DNA from: Chlorobiaceae bacterium
Lineage (GTDB): Bacteria; Bacteroidota; Chlorobiia; Chlorobiales; Chlorobiaceae
DNA length: 56,103 nt
Assembly (NCBI GenBank): GCA_013334925.1
Contig: JAAXWP010000005.1
Coordinates: forward strand, 1-56,103
Reading direction: 5' to 3'
Part shown: positions 26,610-35,222 of the stretch, piece after piece
How the letters are laid out: each line of letters starts with the position of its first letter
How positions within the stretch are numbered: position 1 is the stretch's first letter
Program-made: the position numbers and the translations under genes
The notes under the pieces: generated by a model
The model's database searches: none
Told to the model about the DNA's origin: nothing
Seen by the model: the letters and a program-made list of their open reading frames with translations, nothing else

Positions 26610-27569
26610 ATGGAGATGCGCATACTGGGAAGGACAGGGTTAGAGATATCAGCCCTTGGTATGGGAACCTGGGCTATCGGTGGAACTGGCTGGGCATACT
26701 CCTGGGGTAGCCAGGACGATGGCGAAGGGATTGCGGCCATTCGTCGTGCTGTCGATCTCGGCATGAACTGGATCGACACAGCCGCTGTGTATGGGCTTGG
26801 CCATGCCGAGGAGCTGGTGGGCAAAGCGATCAAAGGTTTGCCCGATCCTCCCTGTATCTTTACCAAATGTTCTCTGGTCTGGGATCATGAGCGCAAAATC
26901 AGCAACCGGCTCAGTGCCGCCTCGGTCAGGAGAGAGTGCGAGGAGAGTCTGCAGCGTTTGGGTGTCGATGCCATAGATCTCTACCAGATACACTGGCCGA
27001 ATCCCGAAGAGGAGATCGAAGAGGGTTGGGAAGAGATGGCAAGACTCAAACGAGCGGGGCTGGTCCGGCATATCGGTGTGTCGAATTTCAGCGTGGATCA
27101 GATGGCGCGGGCTGAGGCCATCGCCCCGGTGGAGACCCTGCAGCCCCCATACTCCATGCTGCGGAGAGCTGTCGAACAGGAGATCCTGCCCTGGTGTCAG
27201 CAGCGGGACGTAGGGGTGATTGTCTATTCTCCGATGCTTTCGGGAATGCTGACCGGTGCCATGACCAGAGCGCGAGCCGAAAACCTGCCCGCAGACGACT
27301 GGCGGAGAAGCAACAAGGAGTTTCAGGAGCCTCGTCTCTCCAGAAACCTTGAGCTTGTCGAACTGCTGCGCTCGATAGGCGCTCGTCATGGATGCTCTCC
27401 TGCGGAAGTTGCCGTTGCATGGACACTGCGCAATCCTGTCGTTTCCGGAGCGATCGTTGGCGGGCGCAGTCCGGCACAGGTGGAAGGGGTTGCCGGTGCA
27501 GGGGACTTCCGGCTCGATGAATCGGAGATCGCCGGTATCGATGCTTTCATTGCGAAAATGCCGGCATGA
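26610..27569 (+). CDS. aldo/keto reductase
   Basis: 319 residues, AKR fold. MEMRILGRTGLEISALGMGTW, catalytic Asp/Tyr in GMNWIDTAAVYGLGHAEE, Lys in FTKCSLVW, His in YQIHWPNPEEE, and the NADP end VVSGAIVGGRSPAQVEG. NADPH-linked reduction of a carbonyl; substrate unknown. Divergent from nifH, with no sign that it takes part in nitrogen fixation. Confidence 0.93.
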   Translation: MEMRILGRTGLEISALGMGTWAIGGTGWAYSWGSQDDGEGIAAIRRAVDLGMNWIDTAAVYGLGHAEELVGKAIKGLPDPPCIFTKCSLVWDHERKISNRLSAASVRRECEESLQRLGVDAIDLYQIHWPNPEEEIEEGWEEMARLKRAGLVRHIGVSNFSVDQMARAEAIAPVETLQPPYSMLRRAVEQEILPWCQQRDVGVIVYSPMLSGMLTGAMTRARAENLPADDWRRSNKEFQEPRLSRNLELVELLRSIGARHGCSPAEVAVAWTLRNPVVSGAIVGGRSPAQVEGVAGAGDFRLDESEIAGIDAFIAKMPA

Positions 27570-27606
27570 TTGCAGTCGCCCTGTATAATCATAATCCGCA
27601 AGCGAT

Positions 27607-27912
27607 ATGGAATCAGCTCATTTCCAGGATCTGCCTGTTGGTACCGAGATTCGGGTTGTCAACAGCGCCGGGCGTTCGGTATGCTGTCATGACGGTTCAT
27701 CCGCACGAAGTTTGCCTGCTGCAGCCATTGGCGCAGCAGCACTTGGCGCATTGGCCACTGGCGCGATATCTGTTGGCTCGCTGGCTGTCGTGCGTATGAT
27801 TGTCGGCAGGCTGCTGGTAAGGTTCGCCAGGATAGGGCGGCTTGAGATCGGCACGCTCAAGGTCGGCCGGCTCGAAGTTGCCGAACAGCTGAAGATACCT
27901 GAATCCCGTTGA
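27607..27912 (+). CDS. small protein with short Gly/Leu repeats
   Basis: 101 residues. After a polar start (about 1-35) comes an Ala/Gly-rich stretch (AAIGAAALGALATGAISVGSL) and then a repeating pattern IGRLEIGTLKVGRLEV with a five-residue rhythm (x-G-x-L-x), resembling pentapeptide-type solenoids. No catalytic motif. ATG at 27607 has no clear ribosome binding site. It may be cotranscribed with the reductase 37 bases upstream. Function not recognised. Confidence 0.55.
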   Translation: MESAHFQDLPVGTEIRVVNSAGRSVCCHDGSSARSLPAAAIGAAALGALATGAISVGSLAVVRMIVGRLLVRFARIGRLEIGTLKVGRLEVAEQLKIPESR

Positions 27913-27933
27913 TTCGAAGTCTGAGTCAGCAGG

Positions 27934-29985
27934 TCAGTCGGTCTTTTGGATGGGTAGCCATCGCTGCACCACTTCGGAGACGGTACGCATGGTGATCGGT
28001 TTCGAGGTATAATCGTTCATGCCGACCGACAGGCAGCGCTGACGGTCCTCCTCCATGGCATTCGCTGTCATGGCGATGATCGGTACTTCAGGATTGACGA
28101 GAACCTCCGGATTGCTCCTGATTTTCATGGTCGCCTCCAGACCGTCCATGATCGGCATCTGCAGGTCCATGAATACCAGGTCGTAGGCTTGTGACTGCAG
28201 ATGTTCAAGAGCTTCGGCACCGTTATTGGCTATATCTACCAGGTATCCGAGCTTTTTTATCATTGCCGAGGCGACGCTCTGGCTGGTCAGATTGTCTTCC
28301 ACCAGCAGGATTTTTACCGCAGGTACTGCGCAGGATGGAGGTGCGGTTTCGGTTTTTCCCGCCATTTCGACCGGAGGATATGTAAATGTTGTGCTCTCTC
28401 TGCCATCGGAGCTCTCTTTCGAAGTCAGGGCCATCGCACCTTCGCGTTTTACCGTTGCGAGTTCAATGGTGAAAAAAAACTCGGATCCTTCATGTTCCCG
28501 GCTTTTCAGCTCGATTCTTCCACCCATGAATCTTACGAGTTTCGATGCGATGGCCAGTCCGAGTCCCGTTCCGCTCGTTTGCCGGACTTCGGTGGAGTCG
28601 ATACGGGTAAAGCGCTGAAATACCTGTTCCTGCATCGATTCAGGAATACCGATGCCGGTATCGCGAACCCCTATCCTGATACTGGCGCTGTCAGGAGTTA
28701 CGGAAACAGCTGACGCCGTAATGGATATTTCTCCCGAGTCGGTGAACTTGATCGCGTTCTGCACCAGATTGATCAGTACCTGTCGCAGGTAGACGGGATA
28801 ACCTTCGAGTAGCTCAGGGATCTCCTGTTCGACAGAACCGTTCAGCTCCAGCCCTTTTTTTGACGTGCTGGTGAGCATCATGGCCTGCAGTTCGCGGATG
28901 AGGCTCCTGAGATCGAACGCGGACGGTTTTTCGTCCAGATGACCCGACTCGATCCTGCTGAAATCGAGAATGTCATTGATCAGCTGCATCAGCAGCTTTG
29001 CGCTGCTGTGTGCCGTTTCAGCGAAAAACCTGGGTTCCCTGTCCAGATCCGATGCCAGCAGCAATTCACACGTGCCGATGACGGCATTCAGCGGTGTCCG
29101 GATCTCGTGCGACATGTTCGCCACGAATTCGGTCTTTGCCCTGTTTGCGCTTTCCGCCTGGCTTCGAGCCCTTTGCAGCTCAATGACCATCGTGTTGAGT
29201 TCCTGCTGCTTCTCTTCTACGAGCCTCTTTTCGTTGATCAGTTTTTCGTTGAGCTGACGGGCCTGATCCAGCGCCTGTTCGATATGCTCTTTCTGAACTT
29301 TTTCTTTGAGAAGAAGCTCCCTCAGGTCTGCATTCAGGACCGCGATGATCTTGTAGAGTTCGTCGATCGGGCGGTCGGTTCTCGACGGCAGCATGACCGG
29401 TATCGGTGAGTCCTGTTCATAGATGAGCTGACCGCAACGGGCGGCGAACTCCTCAACCTCCCTGATCGAGAGATCCATGTTTCCGGAGTTCTCTCTGTCA
29501 GCGATATACCGGTTTTTACTGTTCAGGGCCTCGAATGCCTTGTCAACGCTTTCCACGAACAGGAAGCGCTGTTTTACATAGAGCGCGAAAAGCCGGAGTG
29601 TGGTCTTGAGCAGCGGTGATGCTCCGCACACATACGTGGTTTCAGGCCAGGCGTTGTAGAGCTTGTTCAGCCGGTTGAGTGCATTCGCATACTGGATTCT
29701 GGTCTGAAGCGGCGGCTGGACGACTTTGGAGTAGTCGGCGATCCGAATGTATCGGCAGTCGGTGAATCCTCCCTCGGCAAAGATGCCCGTGAATGTCTGG
29801 ATAACCTTTTCCGTATCCTCCTGGCTGGCCAGGCCTCCCATGGAGGTGAAAAAAAGCTTGCCGGGTATTATGCCGCTGAAGTAATGGAATCCGGTTTCCG
29901 GGTTCTCGATGCGCCATTCCGGGCGGAATTCGATCTGTCCATAGTGAAATGGTTCAGGAGCGTTCTTTCGAGTCCAGAGATTCAT
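27934..29985 (-). CDS. hybrid sensor histidine kinase/response regulator
   Basis: 683 residues, cytoplasmic (no membrane segment). Residues 1-205 form an unrecognised input region; 215-285 is a coiled coil; HisKA with H293 in [11 protein letters not shown]; HATPase_c with [20 protein letters not shown] and GTGLGLAI; then a receiver domain (about 560-680) with VEDN, phospho-acceptor Asp in [10 protein letters not shown] and the TSKP lysine. No output domain, so it must signal by phosphotransfer or contact. Downstream of nifA on the same strand, 258 bases away. Confidence 0.92.
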   Translation of the reverse strand: MNLWTRKNAPEPFHYGQIEFRPEWRIENPETGFHYFSGIIPGKLFFTSMGGLASQEDTEKVIQTFTGIFAEGGFTDCRYIRIADYSKVVQPPLQTRIQYANALNRLNKLYNAWPETTYVCGASPLLKTTLRLFALYVKQRFLFVESVDKAFEALNSKNRYIADRENSGNMDLSIREVEEFAARCGQLIYEQDSPIPVMLPSRTDRPIDELYKIIAVLNADLRELLLKEKVQKEHIEQALDQARQLNEKLINEKRLVEEKQQELNTMVIELQRARSQAESANRAKTEFVANMSHEIRTPLNAVIGTCELLLASDLDREPRFFAETAHSSAKLLMQLINDILDFSRIESGHLDEKPSAFDLRSLIRELQAMMLTSTSKKGLELNGSVEQEIPELLEGYPVYLRQVLINLVQNAIKFTDSGEISITASAVSVTPDSASIRIGVRDTGIGIPESMQEQVFQRFTRIDSTEVRQTSGTGLGLAIASKLVRFMGGRIELKSREHEGSEFFFTIELATVKREGAMALTSKESSDGRESTTFTYPPVEMAGKTETAPPSCAVPAVKILLVEDNLTSQSVASAMIKKLGYLVDIANNGAEALEHLQSQAYDLVFMDLQMPIMDGLEATMKIRSNPEVLVNPEVPIIAMTANAMEEDRQRCLSVGMNDYTSKPITMRTVSEVVQRWLPIQKTD

Positions 29986-30138
29986 GATAAGCTGGGGTTA
30001 TCTGGAAATACGAACAGAAGATGTTTTATCCGCCTGGTTCTGGCAGCAGGAGTGTCCAGATCTCCGAGAACATGCTGGGGATGCAGTTCTCATCCTTTTC
30101 GGTAAGGTAATAAAAACGCCGCTTTATACACAATGCCT

Positions 30139-30181
30139 CTATACACCGGGACTCTGCGTGGGAGCAGGGCCCGGTGTATAG
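30139..30181. terminator. strong hairpin after nifA
   Basis: CTATACACCGGG (30139-30150) pairs exactly with CCCGGTGTATAG (30170-30181), with inner CTGC/GCAG pairs. It lies 63 bases beyond the nifA stop and upstream of the kinase gene. No T-run, so the terminator role is an inference; it could be a repeat element. Confidence 0.6.
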
Positions 30182-30243
30182 CAGGAACGATTACTGGCTG
30201 TTACGGGTAGTCGCCGGTGATGGCCGGGATGTTCGAAAAGCTC

Positions 30244-31872
30244 TCAGGTTCTGAACTTACGGTAGTCGATGCCGAACTTTTTCATTCTCAGACCCATGAT
30301 TCTGTCAGACAGACCAAGCTGCGCAGCAGCACGTGACATGTTCCCCTTGGTGCGCTTGAGCGCCTCGATGATCATCTCGTTCTCGATGGCGTCAAGCTTC
30401 TGCTGGAGCGATCCGGTGTACGGTGTCCCGCTCGATTCGGCAGTCTGCAGCGAAGGGGGCAGATGGTAGCCGTGGATGACGTTGTCCTCGCTCAGGATCA
30501 CCGCCCGCTCGATGCAGTTCTGCAGTTCCCGGACATTGCCTGGCCAGTGGTAGCGGACAAGCATGTCGATGGCTGTGGTGGAGATACGCCGTATGCCCTT
30601 GTGGTTGAGTGCATTGAACTTCTCGACGAAGTAGTCCGCCAGAAGCATGATGTCTGTTTTGCGTTCCCGGAGAGCAGGTACGGTGATCGGGAAAATGTTC
30701 AGACGGTAGTAGAGATCTTCGCGGAAAGCGCCCTCACGGATCTGATCTTCGAGGTTCCGGTTCGTGGCCGCGATGATCCTCACATCCGTCTTGATGGTTT
30801 TCGTGCCGCCCAGTCGCTCGAACTCCTTTTCCTGGATGATCCTCAGCAGTTTGGCCTGCACGGTCAGACTCAGCTCGCCGACCTCGTCCAGAAAGATCGA
30901 TCCACCATCTGCGAGCTCGAAACGTCCATGCCTCTGTGAAGCAGCCCCTGTGAATGCTCCGCGCTCATGTCCGAAAAGCTCGCTTTCGACGATACTCTCC
31001 GGAAGTGCTGCACAGTTGAACTTGATGAATGGTTTTTCGGCTCTCAGGCTCTTGAAATGAATGGCATTGGCCACCAGCTCCTTTCCGACGCCGCTCTCGC
31101 CAAGGATCAGGGCTGTTGCGTTGGTACGGGCGATCTTGTCGATCATCCGGAACAGCGACATCATCGGCTTGGAATTGCCGATGATATTTCCAGGCCGCAT
31201 GGACTCTCCCAGTTCATCCTCACTCTCCTCCTCACTTGCGACGTGACTTGAAACGCTGACTGCCTGGGCCACAGGGCGCGGAGTTCCCGATTTCTCTTCG
31301 GCAGCCAGCTGTTTGATCCTCACAGCCTGTGAAATCATGGCCGCGATGATCGAAAGCAGGTCGACATAGTACTGGAGCGTATCCTTTCGAGCCTCCTCGA
31401 CCTTGCTTCTTCTGGCAGAAGCGCCCTCATAGGGAGCCGAAATCCGTCGGTCGGCACTCAGGGTGCCGATCACCTCGACTCCCGCTTTGATCGGTACGCA
31501 GATGAAACAGAGCTCCTCCTTTTTCTCCTTGCTTCTGGAACCGGTCCGGTCAAGAAAGAGCGGTTCCTCGTTGATTCTGGGCACGATAGCCGGTTTGCCG
31601 GATTTGACCACCTTGCCGATGATGCCTTCGCCGACCTTGTAGCGACCTCGCTGGCTCTCAGTTTCGCTCAGGCCGAACGATTCGTTGATCACGATTTCGT
31701 TGGTATCGCGGTTCAGGATGGTGATCATGCCTCGCAGCATGTTCATGTGCTCGGACAGGATGAACAGCACGAGACGAAGGACCTTGCTGATGTCCTCTTC
31801 GTTGTTCACCGTCCTGCTCACTTCGGCGAGTAGGCTGATGCTGCTTTGTTCCTGCTGTTGTGGTATGAGCAT
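30244..31872 (-). CDS. nifA: sigma-54-dependent nif activator NifA
   Basis: 542 residues. N-terminal GAF domain (about 10-190), an acidic linker (SEEESEDELGES), central AAA+ domain with Walker A GESGVGKE, the sigma-54 contact loop GAFTGA, Walker B SIFLDEVGEL, and a C-terminal Fis-type HTH (RAAAQLGLSDRIMGLRMKKFGI). It should activate the nifH promoter and other -24/-12 promoters. It begins 2 bases after the nifV stop, so the two are one unit. No obvious oxygen-sensing Cys-X4-Cys linker motif was seen. Confidence 0.93.
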   Translation of the reverse strand: MLIPQQQEQSSISLLAEVSRTVNNEEDISKVLRLVLFILSEHMNMLRGMITILNRDTNEIVINESFGLSETESQRGRYKVGEGIIGKVVKSGKPAIVPRINEEPLFLDRTGSRSKEKKEELCFICVPIKAGVEVIGTLSADRRISAPYEGASARRSKVEEARKDTLQYYVDLLSIIAAMISQAVRIKQLAAEEKSGTPRPVAQAVSVSSHVASEEESEDELGESMRPGNIIGNSKPMMSLFRMIDKIARTNATALILGESGVGKELVANAIHFKSLRAEKPFIKFNCAALPESIVESELFGHERGAFTGAASQRHGRFELADGGSIFLDEVGELSLTVQAKLLRIIQEKEFERLGGTKTIKTDVRIIAATNRNLEDQIREGAFREDLYYRLNIFPITVPALRERKTDIMLLADYFVEKFNALNHKGIRRISTTAIDMLVRYHWPGNVRELQNCIERAVILSEDNVIHGYHLPPSLQTAESSGTPYTGSLQQKLDAIENEMIIEALKRTKGNMSRAAAQLGLSDRIMGLRMKKFGIDYRKFRT

Positions 31873-31874
31873 AA

Positions 31875-33044
31875 CTACTGGGGTAGTTTGATACGTGTTT
31901 TACAGTATTGCTTATAAATGGCATCGAGCTCCTCTTCCCGCAGTGCACGTTTACGGCGGTCTGCGGCTATGCGCACCATTTCGAGCACATCGAGAGACTC
32001 CTCCCGTGAAAGGTCGATTCCTCTCTTTCTGAAATGATCCCGTATTGCGGCGGAGCCTGAGTGTTTGCCGATGACCATCTCGAAATGTTTACGTCCTACC
32101 TGAGCGGGCAGGAATGGCTGATACGACAGTGGTTCCTGAAGCAGTGCCGCACAGTGAATGCCGGATTCATGCTGGAAAGCGGCGCGCCCAACCACGGGTT
32201 TCTGGTCCTGGATCGAACGACCGGCTGCGGCGGCAACCACATCGCAGAGGACAGCAAGTCTGGTGGTGTCGATGCGGGGTTCCATGGTGGTTGACAGCGC
32301 GATGGCAACGGCGAGCTCTTCGAGTGCCGCATTACCTGCCCGTTCGCCGAGACCCGTCACCGATACACTGACTGCTGCAAAACCCGCTTCGAGTGCCGTC
32401 AGGGCATTGGCGGATGCCATGCCGAGGTCATTGTGCGCATGAAATTCCAGAGGTATTGTATATGAGGCAAGCCTTTTCGCCATTTCGATGATCGACAGTG
32501 GGGTCGAGATCCCCACGGTATCGGCGATTCTGACCCGGTCAGCTCCGGCGGATGAGGCATCGGTCACGAATCGTTCGAGAAGCTCCCAGCCGGCTCTTGT
32601 GGCATCCTGTGCTCCGACGCTGACATAGTCGAACATGCCTCTTGCATAGGAGACGAGCTCATGCAGCTGTTCCTGAACCCAGGAGTACTCCTTTTTCATG
32701 AGGCCGAGATAGAGCGGCGAGAGCGGAAAACTGATATGAACAGCCCTGGTCGCGCACGCGGCGGCATGATCGATATCGTTACGGTTTGCCCTTGACCATG
32801 AAGTGAGTCTTACCGGGAGGTTCATGGCTGCTATTTCCCGGATAACCTTCCGTTCCGATGCGCTTATGGCCGGGTAGCCGACTTCGATTTCACTGACACC
32901 GGCTTCAGCCAGAAGCTTCGCGATGCGCTTCTTTTCCGGACGCCTGAAGACCACCCCAGGAGCCTGTTCCCCGTCCCTGAGGGTCGTATCGATGATCCAT
33001 GGCCCGCGAGTCGCTGTGGGCGGGGCGGTCATTCCTTCAGGCAT
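31875..33044 (-). CDS. nifV: homocitrate synthase
   Basis: 389 residues from ATG 33044; a second candidate start is 33032, and the frame is open to 33164 without support. Alpha-isopropylmalate/homocitrate synthase family: DTTLRDGEQAPGVVF, EVGYPAISASE, RIADTVGISTP, FHAHNDLGMASANAL, and GKHSGSAAIRDHF. Shorter than LeuA, lacking its leucine-binding domain, as NifV does. Makes homocitrate, the organic ligand of FeMo-co. A perfect CCTAA-N5-TTAGG palindrome lies upstream at 33105-33119. Heads the nifV-nifA unit. Confidence 0.92.
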   Translation of the reverse strand: MPEGMTAPPTATRGPWIIDTTLRDGEQAPGVVFRRPEKKRIAKLLAEAGVSEIEVGYPAISASERKVIREIAAMNLPVRLTSWSRANRNDIDHAAACATRAVHISFPLSPLYLGLMKKEYSWVQEQLHELVSYARGMFDYVSVGAQDATRAGWELLERFVTDASSAGADRVRIADTVGISTPLSIIEMAKRLASYTIPLEFHAHNDLGMASANALTALEAGFAAVSVSVTGLGERAGNAALEELAVAIALSTTMEPRIDTTRLAVLCDVVAAAAGRSIQDQKPVVGRAAFQHESGIHCAALLQEPLSYQPFLPAQVGRKHFEMVIGKHSGSAAIRDHFRKRGIDLSREESLDVLEMVRIAADRRKRALREEELDAIYKQYCKTRIKLPQ

Positions 33045-33104
33045 GTGCTGATTAGGTCTTGTGAGTCTGGTGTTGTTTTTAATTAAGGTAAATATAATAA
33101 AGAT

Positions 33105-33119
33105 CCTAAAATTATTAGG
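33105..33119. promoter_or_regulatory. palindrome upstream of nifV-nifA
   Basis: CCTAAAATTATTAGG, arms CCTAA and TTAGG with a 5-base centre, 61 bases upstream of the likely nifV start in AT-rich DNA. Could be an operator for a dimeric regulator; the protein is unknown. Confidence 0.4.
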
Positions 33120-33239
33120 GCTAAAATGAGGAATGTTAGGGGAAAACAGACGAAAATGTAGCAAGTCTTTCAGGGCAGGTGCTCTGGAGCGGTATTTGCA
33201 GGATTTATGTATCAGAGTGGCGACATTATCGTCAGGTAT

Positions 33240-33779
33240 TCATGGACGGTAAACGCCAATGTACGGTAACTCACGGAATTTTCCGGCGATATCGAGGCCA
33301 TATCCTACGACGAAATAGGCGGGAATGGTGAAACCGGTATAGTCGGGGCTGACCATGACCCTTCTTTGCGACGGTTTGTCGAGAAGCGTGCAGACCCGGA
33401 GAGAGAGGGGATCGAGATTGCGCAGTTCAGCAATGATGCCGGAGATCGTCAGTCCCGTATCGACGATGTCCTCGACAAGGAGTACGTGACGCTTTCCGAT
33501 ATCGATATCATGGGTGATGGTTACCTTGCCGGACGAGGTCTGACGGTTTCCATAGCTCGAAGCCCTCAGGAATTCGATGCGGCAGGGAAGATCGATATGA
33601 CGGACCAGATCGGCGGTGAACATGAACGCACCGTTCAGCACGCAGATCACGACAAGCTCCGGGCATCCGGCATAGTCATTCGTGATGTTTTTGCCCAGGT
33701 CGCGGATTCGTTCTTCGATCCGTTCAGCCGATATCAGGTCTCTGAGATCTCTTTTGTCCATACGGCGCGGTTTGTTCAT
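33240..33779 (-). CDS. hpt: hypoxanthine phosphoribosyltransferase
   Basis: 179 residues, full length. PRPP-binding loop HVLLVEDIVDTGLT, the flexible-loop region LRASSYGNRQTSSGKV, and VVGYGLDIAGKFRELPYIGVY at the end. Salvages hypoxanthine/guanine to IMP/GMP. Leftward, upstream of nifV; divergent from ackA. Confidence 0.95.
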   Translation of the reverse strand: MNKPRRMDKRDLRDLISAERIEERIRDLGKNITNDYAGCPELVVICVLNGAFMFTADLVRHIDLPCRIEFLRASSYGNRQTSSGKVTITHDIDIGKRHVLLVEDIVDTGLTISGIIAELRNLDPLSLRVCTLLDKPSQRRVMVSPDYTGFTIPAYFVVGYGLDIAGKFRELPYIGVYRP

Positions 33780-33980
33780 CTAAATTATGCTTTTTATTAA
33801 AGAAAACCGTTTCGGGGTGTTCGAATGTTATCCCGGTGCCAAGGCGTCCGGTTTTTACAGGAACGTAACGCGATACGGTGCGGGTTAGTGTTCTGTATCG
33901 GGTAAATTCATAAGGTTGTTCACCGGGACTGCACTGCTCCAGTTTAAGTTTTTGATGGATATCAGGAAGGAGAAACTCTC

Positions 33981-35168
33981 ATGAGGCCTACAGTTACTAT
34001 TCTTGCCGTCAACACCGGCTCTTCGAGCATCAAGTTTTCCCTCTACGAGAGCGCCAGCACTGACGACCTGCTTTTCACCGGAACGCTCACCAGGATAGGG
34101 TTGAAGGACGAACGATTTTCGGTTACGGATGCCGAGGGTAACTTTCTTGAATGCAAGCGATTTGAGACAGCGGATCATGCCTCGGCCTGCAGGCAGGTTT
34201 TTACCTGGCTTCGGGAGCATGGCCCCGGTATGCCCGATGCGATCGGTCACCGGATTGTCCATGGTGGACCACGCCACACCGCCCCTGAAAAAATCTCCCC
34301 CGAACTCATCTCATCGATCACGGAACTGGTTCCTTACGCTCCGGAACATCTTCCCCAGGCACTGAATGCCGTACGCCATGCCGCCTGGGTCTTTCCCGGC
34401 GTGTTCCAGGTAGCCTGTTTCGATACGGCGTTTCATACCACCATGCCCCGGGAGGCCCGCATCTATCCGCTTCCCGAGCCATATCGGAGTGAAGGCGTTC
34501 AGCGTTACGGTTTCCATGGTCTTTCCTACGAGTACATTCTTGCCGAACTGGCCGTGCATCGGGAGCCGCTTGCCCGGAAGGGAAGACTCATTATCGCCCA
34601 CCTTGGACATGGCGCCAGCATGGTCGCCGTCAGGGACGGGAAAAGTATCGATACGACCATGGGTTTCTCGCCGGCCGGAGGGATGGTCATGGGCACGAGG
34701 ACCGGCGATCTCGATCCGGGCGTTCTCCTGTTCCTCATGCAGAACAAACACATGAAGGCGGCTGAGATCAGGGAGCTGGTGAACCGCAAGTCCGGCATGC
34801 TCGGTGTATCGGGTCTGAGTGATGACATGCAGGACCTGCTCGATGCCGAGAATGCAAGCGATCCTGCCCATGCAGCCATAGAGCTCTTCTGCTATCAGGC
34901 CCGCAAGCAGATCGGAGCCCTTGCCGCGACACTCGGCGGGCTCGATATGCTGGTGTTTACCGGAGGCATTGGAGAGCATGCCTGCGACATCCGCAGGCGA
35001 ATCTGTACAGGTCTCGAATTCATGGGCATCCGGCTCGATCCGCTGAAAAATCGCGAAGATATGCAGGTTATTTCACATGGTTCGTCACCGGTTGTCGTCA
35101 AAGTCATGAAAACAAACGAAGAGCTGACCATGGTGCGACAGACACGCCGTCTGCTCGAAACACGATGA
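33981..35168 (+). CDS. ackA: acetate kinase
   Basis: 395 residues. NTGSSSIKFSLYE near the start, RYGFHGLSYEYI, HLGHGASM, GFSPAGGMVMGTRTGDLDPG and FTGGIGEHA, all signature motifs of the family. Converts acetyl phosphate and ADP to acetate and ATP. AAGGAG before the ATG. Followed by xfp at 54 bases; the two form a phosphoketolase-acetate kinase module. Confidence 0.97.
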   Translation: MRPTVTILAVNTGSSSIKFSLYESASTDDLLFTGTLTRIGLKDERFSVTDAEGNFLECKRFETADHASACRQVFTWLREHGPGMPDAIGHRIVHGGPRHTAPEKISPELISSITELVPYAPEHLPQALNAVRHAAWVFPGVFQVACFDTAFHTTMPREARIYPLPEPYRSEGVQRYGFHGLSYEYILAELAVHREPLARKGRLIIAHLGHGASMVAVRDGKSIDTTMGFSPAGGMVMGTRTGDLDPGVLLFLMQNKHMKAAEIRELVNRKSGMLGVSGLSDDMQDLLDAENASDPAHAAIELFCYQARKQIGALAATLGGLDMLVFTGGIGEHACDIRRRICTGLEFMGIRLDPLKNREDMQVISHGSSPVVVKVMKTNEELTMVRQTRRLLETR

Positions 35169-35222
35169 AACCGGAAAGGCCATTTCCGGATCGTGTATGT
35201 CAATCTGATCAAAATTACCGCA

